This document shows positions 26,147-33,593 of a DNA stretch of 48,424 nucleotides, piece after piece. Within the stretch, counting starts at the first letter, position 1; each line of letters begins with the position of its first letter. The stretch spans positions 73,294 through 121,717 of the forward strand of contig JAAVFD010000011.1 of assembly GCA_014800945.1 (NCBI GenBank), written 5' to 3'. The DNA is from Barnesiella sp. Its GTDB lineage: Bacteria; Bacteroidota; Bacteroidia; Bacteroidales; Muribaculaceae. The position numbers and the translations under genes were made by a program. The notes under the pieces are model-generated. The model did no database searches, was not told where the DNA came from, and worked only from the letters and a program-made list of their open reading frames with translations.

Positions 26147-27036
26147 CAGTTGATTGTTTCGGTAAGGAAATTGGTTATCTTTTCCATCTCATTCCACCAG
26201 TCGTATGCCAATGGCTGAATAACAAGTCTCTTAGCTCCGGACTGTTCTTCAACAGTTTCACTTTTAGTCCCGGCCATCTGTGGTTCAACAAAAAAAGCTA
26301 TCGGATTATGTGAGGCAGCCATTTCCATTTGTTTCTGAAGGCCTTTAGGAGTAGTCTCTTTGTTTTCCATTCCGAGTGAAATCTGATTGATGCCATAGTC
26401 ACGGGCAAAATAACTTAAAGACGGGTGCCATACTAATATTGATTTTCCTTTTATCGGTAAAAGGCGTTCGGTAAACTCATTGTCAAGAGAGTCAAGTTTA
26501 TGTATCAGTAATTTGAAACGACAAGTATAATATTCTTTATTAACGCTATCTGTTTCCACAATAGCGTTGAACATATTAGACGCAATAATCTTGGCATTTT
26601 TCACAGATGACCAAGTATGTGGATCTATTCCGTCATTGTCATGAGAGTGATTGTGAGAATGTTCATGAGTCCCATAAATAAGAGATATACCCTCTGATGT
26701 GTCAATTACCTTCACCTCAGGATTGGAGCCGGTAATTCTTTCTATGAGACTTTTTTCCCAAGGCAGATTTCCCATTCTCATATATAATGAAGATTCCGTA
26801 GCACTTTTAAGTGATGACATTGGGGGATCAAAGTTTTCAGGATTAGCATCACCGGGTAACAAACTGACAACATTTAGCTTATCACCTCCAATTTGTTCAA
26901 GAATCCATCTTTGTGGTTCTATACTGACGCTTATGGTTTTGATATTGTTTTCTTTTGTAGCGTCATTGTTTTTATGGGAACACCCCATAGCAAGAGAGGT
27001 AATTATCGAAAATATAAAAAAATCAATCTTGTTCAT
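26146..27036 (-). CDS. znuA: Metal ABC transporter substrate-binding lipoprotein (ZnuA-like)
   Basis: A 296-residue lipoprotein, with start taken at 27036 (MNKIDFFIFS) so that the lipobox AMGC falls at residues 15-18; the open frame extends 14 codons upstream. It is a cluster A-I metal-binding fold. The usual first histidine ligand is replaced in 'GDANPENFDPP' (Glu). The later histidine in 'DPHTW' and that in 'VWHPSLSYF' are kept. The acidic fourth position region reads 'FFVEPQMAGTKSE'. A His-rich loop (THEHSHNHSHDND) precedes 'DPHTW', as in zinc-type ZnuA proteins. It delivers zinc (or manganese) to the permease. The gene overlaps the VanZ-GNAT gene by 14 nt and znuC by 1 nt. Confidence 0.9.
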   Translation of the reverse strand: MNKIDFFIFSIITSLAMGCSHKNNDATKENNIKTISVSIEPQRWILEQIGGDKLNVVSLLPGDANPENFDPPMSSLKSATESSLYMRMGNLPWEKSLIERITGSNPEVKVIDTSEGISLIYGTHEHSHNHSHDNDGIDPHTWSSVKNAKIIASNMFNAIVETDSVNKEYYTCRFKLLIHKLDSLDNEFTERLLPIKGKSILVWHPSLSYFARDYGINQISLGMENKETTPKGLQKQMEMAASHNPIAFFVEPQMAGTKSETVEEQSGAKRLVIQPLAYDWWNEMEKITNFLTETIN

Positions 27037-27961
27037 AAACCGTTTTATGAAGTTCAGACGAAATTGTTGCAGGATCAAGGGTTTCCGAGGTACCCATTAA
27101 TATAAGTGGTACAGACGGTAAATCTTTTCGATATGGTGGTTGAATATAATTGAAATTGCTGAAATCTTTGAACCCAAGTCTCTTGTAGAACTCGATTCTT
27201 CTTTTAGCATCTTCACCGAGTGATTCCGGTTCGGCTTCCAGAACAACCGGTTTTGTTGTGGTTGAACAGAATCGCTTTAGAGCCTTAGCTCCTATACCTC
27301 GGTTTCTTAATGCCCGATCAATAGCAAAATGCTCAATATATACAAAGTCTTTTAGATTCCATGACGTAATAAATCCTACTGGAGCACCATCCAATATTAC
27401 TAATGTCATTGTCATAGGGCTACTCTCACTTCGTGAACGGGTCAAGATATCACCCCACTCTCTTCTCTCGGCTTCGGGAAATGACTTTGTGTATATACTT
27501 TTGAGACGGTTGATAGTGGAATAATCTTCATATTCACATTTGCGGCAGTCTGTTACCGATTTGCGGAAGTAATTTCGGTCAATTATATAAATAATAATGG
27601 AGGCAGAAATAGCACCTGAAGCATCCGCTATAATATCTGCATATTCAGCGCTTCTCCCCAAATCCATTGCATTTTGCAGAAACTCAACGGAAATGCCCGA
27701 AATAATAGATATTGCTGCCGCAAATATTGCACATAACAAGGAATTCCTCTTTTTACCGGTTCGCATCATATCAACGAATAACGCTCCGGAGAAACATCCA
27801 AACATAATGAAATGAGCCACTTTGTCAGCTCCGGGAAACAATTGGATATCTGCGTCTGGCAATGGTTTCGGCACAAGGGTAAGCCAACAAATGGCGAGCA
27901 AAATCACCAGTGAAAATATGTAAGGCGGAGACATCCGCAGTATTGAGGTTATTAGCTTCAT
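27023..27961 (-). CDS. VanZ-like membrane domain fused to GNAT acetyltransferase
   Basis: A 312-residue protein with two unrelated parts. Residues about 10-135 are VanZ-like, with four hydrophobic helices, 'DKVAHFIMFGCFSGAL' and 'EFLQNAMDLGRSAEYADIIADASGA', the hallmark pattern. Residues about 145-300 are a GNAT domain, with 'FVYIEHFAIDRALRNRGIGAKALKRF' (acetyl-CoA pyrophosphate loop RGIGA) and 'RIEFYKRLGFKDF'. VanZ homologues affect sensitivity to glycopeptides by unknown means; GNAT enzymes acetylate amines. The start is uncertain: ATG 27961 is only 7 nt from a TACTTTTGC element, so the transcript would be nearly leaderless. ATG 27934 (MSPPYIF) is the alternative. No frameshift separates the domains. 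The 3' end overlaps znuA by 14 nt. Confidence 0.85.
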   Translation of the reverse strand: MKLITSILRMSPPYIFSLVILLAICWLTLVPKPLPDADIQLFPGADKVAHFIMFGCFSGALFVDMMRTGKKRNSLLCAIFAAAISIISGISVEFLQNAMDLGRSAEYADIIADASGAISASIIIYIIDRNYFRKSVTDCRKCEYEDYSTINRLKSIYTKSFPEAERREWGDILTRSRSESSPMTMTLVILDGAPVGFITSWNLKDFVYIEHFAIDRALRNRGIGAKALKRFCSTTTKPVVLEAEPESLGEDAKRRIEFYKRLGFKDFSNFNYIQPPYRKDLPSVPLILMGTSETLDPATISSELHKTVYEQD

Positions 27962-27967
27962 ATCACG

Positions 27968-27975
27968 CAAAAGTA
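27968..27975 (-). promoter_or_regulatory. Putative -7 element for the VanZ-GNAT/znuAC operon
   Basis: The minus strand reads TACTTTTG followed by C, an exact consensus match. It is just 6 nt from ATG 27961, suggesting a leaderless transcript or use of the ATG at 27934. Confidence 0.4.
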
Positions 27976-28071
27976 AGAAAAAATTCAATGAAGTAACTCT
28001 ATTTACACTAAAACGGTTCATTACAGAAGGCTTTTTACCTCTATTAGCACCGATAAATAATAAAAAAGGCG

Positions 28072-28079
28072 TAACTTTG
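28072..28079 (+). promoter_or_regulatory. Putative -7 element for the ten-gene directon
   Basis: TAACTTTG followed by C lies 18 nt before the hydrolase ATG at 28098. No TTTG is seen at the -33 position. It is divergent from the VanZ-GNAT promoter about 100 nt away. Confidence 0.45.
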
Positions 28080-28097
28080 CATAATTAATAAAGAAAA

Positions 28098-28868
28098 ATG
28101 AGCGCAGAGTCTATAGAAGTTTGCGGAACCAAATTAGTTTATGATGTAACAGGCAGTGGTAAACCACTGATTCTGATGCATGGATGGGGTTGCAACTCAT
28201 CAACTGTATCCGGCATTGCCGCTGTTGCAGCACAGACTCACACAGTGTATAATTTAGACCTCCCGGGTCATGGACAAAGCCCTGAACCTAAAGAGGTGTG
28301 GGGAGTTGAAGAATATACTGCTGCAATAGAAGAATTGGTAACTCGATTAGGACTTGAAAATCCTGTCATTATTGGGCACTCATTTGGCGGTAGGATAGGA
28401 ATACTTTACGCGAGTAGAAATAAAGTGGATAAGTTAATTCTCGTCGATGCCGCTGGAGTGAAGCCAAGAAGGTCTCTCAAATATTATTATAAGGTTTATA
28501 CTTTTAAGGCTATAAAGAATATATTGAATATTTTTCTTGGCAAAGAAAAAGCAAAACCAATTATTGAAAACTTCCGGGCAAAAAGAGGTAGTGCGGACTA
28601 TGCTGCGGCAAGCCCTATGATGAAGCAAATCCTGAGTAAGAGTGTAAATCAGGATTTACGTTCCTATATGCAGAATATTTCAGCTCCAACTCTGTTAATA
28701 TGGGGTGAGAATGATACTGCTACTCCGATGCGAGATGCCCGCATTATGGAACGTCTTATTCCTAATGCCGGTCTTGTTTCTTTTGCCGGTTGTGGACACT
28801 ATAGTTTTCTCGACAATTCGGCTGGGTTTGCCTCTGTCCTCCGAAGTTTCTTAAAATCAACAAATTAA
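28098..28868 (+). CDS. Alpha/beta-hydrolase fold protein
   Basis: A 256-residue cytoplasmic hydrolase with a full catalytic triad: Ser95 in GHSFGG, Asp206 in 'WGENDTATP' and His234 in 'CGHYSF'. The oxyanion segment is 'LMHGWGCNSS'. A cap region at about 120-185 is basic and aromatic (SLKYYYKVYTFKAIKNILNIF). It starts the directon and lies 5 nt before the MurF-like gene, which is followed by a D-Ala-D-Ala ligase. From memory this trio recurs in Clostridia-type genomes, which suggests a role linked to cell-wall precursors, but the substrate is unknown. MenH (menaquinone pathway) is an alternative given the men genes nearby; the adjacency to Mur enzymes argues against it. Confidence 0.85.
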   Translation: MSAESIEVCGTKLVYDVTGSGKPLILMHGWGCNSSTVSGIAAVAAQTHTVYNLDLPGHGQSPEPKEVWGVEEYTAAIEELVTRLGLENPVIIGHSFGGRIGILYASRNKVDKLILVDAAGVKPRRSLKYYYKVYTFKAIKNILNIFLGKEKAKPIIENFRAKRGSADYAAASPMMKQILSKSVNQDLRSYMQNISAPTLLIWGENDTATPMRDARIMERLIPNAGLVSFAGCGHYSFLDNSAGFASVLRSFLKSTN

Positions 28869-28873
28869 AAGCT

Positions 28874-30469
28874 ATGTCACTACTCTTCGTAATATTCTTG
28901 GTGATTTCTGTAATTGCGTTTCTAAATCTTGTGTTCGAGTTGAAGCGTGATCTTATGATGATGCAACAGAATTCGTACAGAATAGATAGATACAAAAGAT
29001 GGCTTAAAACATCTGCTGATTCAACCTCATGGGTGCGACTGATCGGTATGTGTGTCTTCCTTTTCAGTCTTGTTAGTTTTTCCAATGGTACTTGGTCTAT
29101 GGCTGTTTTGGCAGCTTGGGCAGGAGGTAATGTTATTTATCTCCAGAGCCGTAAGTATAAGAAACCGCTTGTTTGGACCCCTCGTTGTAAAAGAATCTAC
29201 ACGGTTTCGGCTTTGCTGAGTATTATTGTGATAGGGGCTGCAACTACGATTTTCGGACATGATGAACTTAGCAGATTGTGTGCTGCTTCTGTGGCAGCCG
29301 TCGGTTGTTATTGTGCAAGTCATATTATCATCATTTCTTCTGTGTGGCTTCTCGAACCGATTGAAAAGAAAATAAACAGAGGGTATTATCGTGATGCTGA
29401 AAATATTCTCAAATCCATGCCTCAGCTCAAAATAATTGGAATAACCGGCAGTTATGGAAAGACAAGTACTAAACACTATCTTCACCGAATATTGAGCGAA
29501 GCTTTCCAAACAGCTATGACTCCCGGTAGCTATAATACCACGCTCGGTGTAATCCGAACTGTCAGAGAGTATTTGAAACCCTATGATCAGGTATTTATTG
29601 TTGAGATGGGAGCCAAACAGATAGGTGATATTAAAGAAATATGTGATTTGGTTCACCCTTCTATTGGAATTGTCACCGCAGTAGGTGAGCAGCATCTTGA
29701 ATCTTTTAAGACAATAGATAATGTACAGCGGACCAAATTCGAACTAATTGATTCTCTACCGTCTGATGGACTTGCAGTGATAAACAATGACTTTCCGAAG
29801 ATTGCAGACAGAAATGTAACCAACTGCAAATGCATTAGATATGCAGTATCAGGCGTAGAGGGTGTTCAATGGGAAGCAAAAGATATTGAGTATTCTGAAA
29901 AAGGTACCTCATTTACAGCTAAAGGTCCGGATATTGAAATCAGACTTACAACGAAGCTGGTTGGTGATTGTAATATTTCAAACCTGCTTGCTTGTGTGGC
30001 GGTAGCTGTTAATCTTGGTGTGCCCTCTGAAAAAATCAGATATGCTGTGAGTCGCATAGAACAGGTTGAACACAGACTGAATCTTAAGCGTACCCCGGCA
30101 GGAATAACCATTATTGATGATGCATTCAACTCCAATCCTACGGGATCGGCTATGGCACTCGATGTTTTGAGTAGGATGAAAGGAGGCAGAAGAATTGTGA
30201 TTACACCTGGTATGATTGAACTTGGTGAACGCACTGCGGAATTAAATAGAAAGTTTGGTCAGAAAATAGCTTCATGTGCCGATATAGCGATAGTGGTTGG
30301 ACACTATAACCGTGATGCGATTGTTGATGGAATCAAAAGCGAAGGTATGCCGGATGAAGCAGTTCTTACCGCCGACACTTTTGCGCAGGCTCAGTCGCTT
30401 TTGCAAGGTTTCGTAAAAGCAGGAGATACCGTTTTATATGAAAATGATTTACCTGACACATTCAAATAA
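28874..30469 (+). CDS. Membrane-anchored MurF-like Mur ligase
   Basis: A 531-residue protein. Residues 1-160 carry about five hydrophobic helices (about 2-21, 53-70, 74-92, 108-127 and 134-158). Residues 165-531 form a Mur ligase core. The ATP loop is GITGSYGKTST (189-199). 'EMGAKQIGDIKEICDLVHP' and 'VTAVGEQHLESF' follow. 'IIDDAFNSNPTGSAMALDVL' (413-432) corresponds to the MurF 'DAYNANP' signature, and 'PGMIELGERTAELN' matches the MurF C-terminal domain. MurF joins D-Ala-D-Ala to UDP-MurNAc-tripeptide. Standard MurF is soluble and about 430-460 residues, so the membrane domain is extra. The C-terminus 'VLYENDLPDTFK' is an odd ending that I recall from a clostridial Mur ligase subgroup. It sits between the hydrolase and the ligase gene. 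Confidence 0.85.
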   Translation: MSLLFVIFLVISVIAFLNLVFELKRDLMMMQQNSYRIDRYKRWLKTSADSTSWVRLIGMCVFLFSLVSFSNGTWSMAVLAAWAGGNVIYLQSRKYKKPLVWTPRCKRIYTVSALLSIIVIGAATTIFGHDELSRLCAASVAAVGCYCASHIIIISSVWLLEPIEKKINRGYYRDAENILKSMPQLKIIGITGSYGKTSTKHYLHRILSEAFQTAMTPGSYNTTLGVIRTVREYLKPYDQVFIVEMGAKQIGDIKEICDLVHPSIGIVTAVGEQHLESFKTIDNVQRTKFELIDSLPSDGLAVINNDFPKIADRNVTNCKCIRYAVSGVEGVQWEAKDIEYSEKGTSFTAKGPDIEIRLTTKLVGDCNISNLLACVAVAVNLGVPSEKIRYAVSRIEQVEHRLNLKRTPAGITIIDDAFNSNPTGSAMALDVLSRMKGGRRIVITPGMIELGERTAELNRKFGQKIASCADIAIVVGHYNRDAIVDGIKSEGMPDEAVLTADTFAQAQSLLQGFVKAGDTVLYENDLPDTFK

Positions 30470-30497
30470 ATAATAATTCAGTTACAGATAATCTGTT

Positions 30498-31682
30498 ATG
30501 AAAACAAATATTGGAGTATTTTTCGGTGGACGTTCCACCGAGCATGAGATTTCGGTGATTTCAGCTAATCAGGCTATGCACGCCATAGATAGGGATAAAT
30601 ACAATGTAACTCCTATATACATTTCCAAAGATGGTAAATGGTACACTGGGGAGGCTCTGTTTGATGTAGCTAACTACCGAAATACTGAGGAGCTTTTGAA
30701 AAAATGTGAGGAAGTTTATATGCGTCCTGTTTTCGGGGATCGGAATATTTATAAATCAAAGAAACCTATGTTTGGTAACGGAGTAGTAGCATCGTTGGAT
30801 GTTGCAATTCCCGTTCTGCATGGCTCTAATGGCGAAGATGGCACATTTGAGGGCATTCTTGAAGCTATCGGTATTCCTTTTGCCGGATGTGATGTTCTGT
30901 CATCTGCTAATGGTATGGACAAAATCACCATGAAGATGATTCTTGCCAGCAACGGAATCCCTGTGGTAGATTATGTGTGGTTTACCGATAAGGAGTGGTT
31001 TTCAAAGCACGATGAACTTATTGCGAAGATTGAATCAACTCTTGGTTATCCGGTAATCGTTAAGCCTGCTAATCTTGGCTCCAGTGTCGGTATTGGAAGA
31101 GCCGCCGACCGTCAGAAGCTTGAAGAGTGTGTTGAAGATGCCGCAAGATACTCAAGTAGAATTATTGTTGAGCACATGGTTGACAACTTGAAAGAAATCA
31201 ACTGTTCTGTTCTCGGAGATTGTGATGATTACCGTACTTCGGTTTGCGAAGAACCTATAAAGAGTGGTGAAATTCTCTCTTATGAGGATAAATACATGGG
31301 AGGCACCAAGGGTGCTAAAGGTATGCAGGCTTCACAAAAAAGGATACCCGCTGAGTTACCGGATAAAATGAGTGAGGAAATACGTTTCCTTGCAGGAGAA
31401 ACATTCCGTGTTCTCAGTTGCCATGGCGTAAGTCGTGTGGATGTGATAGTTGACGCCGATACAGATAAGATATATGTCAACGAGATTAATACAATACCCG
31501 GATCTCTTTCATTCTACCTCTGGGAAGCTACCGGAATCACCTTCTCTCAATTGATGGATAAACTGGTTGAACTTGCTCTTAAAAGAAATAGAGAAAGAGC
31601 CAATAAAACAGTAACCTATTCAAGAAATATATTTAGCCTTGGCGGTGGTTGTAAAGGCGGCTGCAAAGGAAAATTGAAATAA
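30498..31682 (+). CDS. D-alanine-D-alanine ligase family protein, long form
   Basis: A 394-residue ATP-grasp ligase, about 50-70 residues longer than common Ddl. The N-terminal domain has 'FFGGRSTEHEISVISA', then 'VLHGSNGEDGTFEGILEAIGIPFAG' and 'ANGMDKITMK'. The ATP-grasp part has 'PVIVKPANLGSSVGIG' and 'VNEINTIPGSLSFYLWEATGI'. Omega-loop Tyr266 (SYEDKYMGG) aligns with the tyrosine of D-Ala-D-Ala enzymes rather than the histidine of VanA-type D-Ala-D-Lac ligases, so D-Ala is the likelier second substrate. The last residues are glycine/cysteine/lysine-rich with Cys385 and Cys389. It lies 28 nt after the MurF-like gene and shares 1 nt with the EamA gene. Confidence 0.9.
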   Translation: MKTNIGVFFGGRSTEHEISVISANQAMHAIDRDKYNVTPIYISKDGKWYTGEALFDVANYRNTEELLKKCEEVYMRPVFGDRNIYKSKKPMFGNGVVASLDVAIPVLHGSNGEDGTFEGILEAIGIPFAGCDVLSSANGMDKITMKMILASNGIPVVDYVWFTDKEWFSKHDELIAKIESTLGYPVIVKPANLGSSVGIGRAADRQKLEECVEDAARYSSRIIVEHMVDNLKEINCSVLGDCDDYRTSVCEEPIKSGEILSYEDKYMGGTKGAKGMQASQKRIPAELPDKMSEEIRFLAGETFRVLSCHGVSRVDVIVDADTDKIYVNEINTIPGSLSFYLWEATGITFSQLMDKLVELALKRNRERANKTVTYSRNIFSLGGGCKGGCKGKLK

Positions 31683-32614
31683 TGGGCAACAAAACCAAAG
31701 GATATATTCTCGGTTCTTTGGCAGCGGCTACCTATGGTTTGAATCCGCTTTTCGCCTTGCCGTTATATAGTGACGGCATGGGAGTGGACTCTGTCTTGTT
31801 TTTCAGATATGTTATCGCTATTCCACTGATAGCTTTAATGATGCTGATAAGAGGTAGAAGTTTTAAGATTAAGCCACTTCAGGTTTTAGGATTAGGTGGG
31901 TTAGGGCTACTTGTTGCGCTTTCATCGCTTGCCTTATTTCTTTCATATACTTATATGGCTGCCGGAATTGCATCGACACTGTTGTTTATATATCCTATAA
32001 TGGTAGCAGTGATGATGGTTTGTTTCTTCAAGGAAAAAATATCTCCTGTGACTGTTTTATGCACTGCCACCGCTATTGCCGGAATTGGGTTGCTGTTTAA
32101 GAATTCAGACGGAGACACTATCAGTGTGGTCGGAACTATATGGGTAATGATTTCAGCCCTTAGCTATGCAATATATATAGTAGCTATTAATAAATCATCT
32201 CTTGCAAAAGTGCCGACACTAACCGCTACATTCTATATCCTGCTTTTTGGCGTACTTCTTTTTGCAGCGAGACTTTTGAGTAAAGGATATATTGATATAC
32301 CTTCAACTCATCATGGATATCTTTGGTTGGCATTATTAGGTTTGGCGGTATTTCCAACGGTTGTTTCCTTTGTTTGCACAACAAGTGCGATACATTATAT
32401 AGGATCTACAAAAACGGCAATTCTTGGAGCGCTTGAACCGGTAACGGCAGTATTAATAGGTATATGCGTTTTCGGTGAGGAACTCACCCCACGGTCTCTA
32501 ATAGGGCTTATTATGATAATTGGAGCTGTCACAGTTGTTGTTTCAGGGCCAAAAATGGGAGAGCGTATAAGCTATATAAAAAAAATGTTTCCACGAGTAA
32601 GAAAAAACAAATAG
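31682..32614 (+). CDS. EamA/DMT family transporter
   Basis: A 310-residue membrane protein with ten predicted helices in two EamA repeats. The N-terminal repeat starts 'GYILGSLAAATYGLNPLFALPLY'. The first repeat ends 'LYTYM-A' like ('LSYTYMAAGIASTLLFIYPIMVAVMM'), and the second has 'IGSTKTAILGALEPVTAVLIGICVFGEELTP', the typical closing motif. Family members export metabolites such as amino acids. The substrate is not inferable; context next to Ddl raises the possibility of amino-acid or wall-related traffic, which is speculation. The C-terminus is basic (RVRKNK). It overlaps the ligase gene by 1 nt and is 7 nt before ftsY. Confidence 0.9.
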   Translation: MGNKTKGYILGSLAAATYGLNPLFALPLYSDGMGVDSVLFFRYVIAIPLIALMMLIRGRSFKIKPLQVLGLGGLGLLVALSSLALFLSYTYMAAGIASTLLFIYPIMVAVMMVCFFKEKISPVTVLCTATAIAGIGLLFKNSDGDTISVVGTIWVMISALSYAIYIVAINKSSLAKVPTLTATFYILLFGVLLFAARLLSKGYIDIPSTHHGYLWLALLGLAVFPTVVSFVCTTSAIHYIGSTKTAILGALEPVTAVLIGICVFGEELTPRSLIGLIMIIGAVTVVVSGPKMGERISYIKKMFPRVRKNK

Positions 32615-32621
32615 AAAATAT

Positions 32622-33593
32622 ATGAGCGCATTTTTCAGCAAATTCTTTTCTAAAGAAAAAAAAGACACATTGGATCGAGGGCTCTCAACGAGCAAGCAAG
32701 GTGTGCTGAGTAAAATAGCACGTGCTATTGCAGGCAAGAATAAGGTTGATGAGGATTTTCTTGATGATTTGGAGGAAATTCTGATTACCTCTGATGTAGG
32801 TGTCGATACTACTCTTGCTATAATAGACAGACTTAAGGATAGAGTTAACCGTGACGGATATATGGGCACAGATGAACTCAATTCTCTCCTTGCCGAAGAG
32901 GTGCAGGCTCTCCTTGCTGATGCCGACAACACTGTTTCTTCACCGGATTTTACACTCCCTGAAGGCGCTCGCAGACCATACGTTATAATGGTTGTTGGTG
33001 TCAACGGAGTTGGCAAAACCACCACCATAGGTAAACTTGCCGCTCAGTACCGAAATGCCGGATATAATGTGATGCTTGGGGCTGCTGACACGTTCCGTGC
33101 AGCCGCTATTGAGCAACTACAGGAGTGGGCGGATAGATCTGGCGCATCTATCGTCAAGCAAAAACTTGGTGCGGATCCAGCATCTGTAGCATTCGATACT
33201 CTAAAGAGTGCGCAGGCAAAAGGTAATGTTGATGTGGTGATAGTTGATACAGCCGGACGTCTGCATAATAAAAAGGCTCTGATGGATGAACTCACAAAAA
33301 TTCGTAATGTAATGTCAAAAGTCATACCAGACACTCCTGACGAAGTGCTTCTCGTACTTGATGGAAGTACAGGACAGAATGCTTATGAACAGGCTAAACA
33401 ATATACTGCGGCTACTAAGGTTACCGGACTCGTGATTACAAAACTTGACGGAACAGCAAAAGGGGGAGTGGTGCTTGGTATCAGCCATTCACTGAGTATT
33501 CCTGTAAGATACATCGGACTTGGTGAGAAGATAGAAGATTTACAGGTTTTCCGTAAAGAGGAATTTGTAAAAGCTTTATTTGGTCAGGATTGA
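32622..33593 (+). CDS. ftsY: Signal recognition particle receptor
   Basis: A 323-residue SRP-family GTPase (N and G domains) that docks ribosome-SRP complexes at the membrane. The P-loop is GVNGVGKTTT near 126-135, followed by 'AADTFRAAAIEQL', 'DTAGRLHNKKALMDEL', 'TKLDGTAKGG' and the C-terminal 'YIGLGEKIEDLQVF'. The acidic A domain found in E. coli FtsY is almost absent, leaving a short basic N-terminus, as in many Bacteroidota. It is 7 nt after the EamA gene and overlaps rimO by 1 nt. Confidence 0.96.
   Translation: MSAFFSKFFSKEKKDTLDRGLSTSKQGVLSKIARAIAGKNKVDEDFLDDLEEILITSDVGVDTTLAIIDRLKDRVNRDGYMGTDELNSLLAEEVQALLADADNTVSSPDFTLPEGARRPYVIMVVGVNGVGKTTTIGKLAAQYRNAGYNVMLGAADTFRAAAIEQLQEWADRSGASIVKQKLGADPASVAFDTLKSAQAKGNVDVVIVDTAGRLHNKKALMDELTKIRNVMSKVIPDTPDEVLLVLDGSTGQNAYEQAKQYTAATKVTGLVITKLDGTAKGGVVLGISHSLSIPVRYIGLGEKIEDLQVFRKEEFVKALFGQD

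Noticed and set aside
28098-28868. Alpha/beta-hydrolase as MenH of menaquinone synthesis
   Set aside because: The fold and triad would allow it, but it is tied to the MurF/Ddl genes rather than to men genes, and nothing in the sequence is MenH-specific.
30498-31682. VanA-like D-Ala-D-Lac ligase (glycopeptide resistance)
   Set aside because: Tyr266 is retained in the omega loop, and no VanH dehydrogenase or VanX dipeptidase is adjacent. The nearby VanZ domain is not enough.
33590-33592. TTG start codon for rimO
   Set aside because: The ATG immediately following overlaps the ftsY stop by 1 nt, like the other couplings in this directon, and gives the usual N-terminus.
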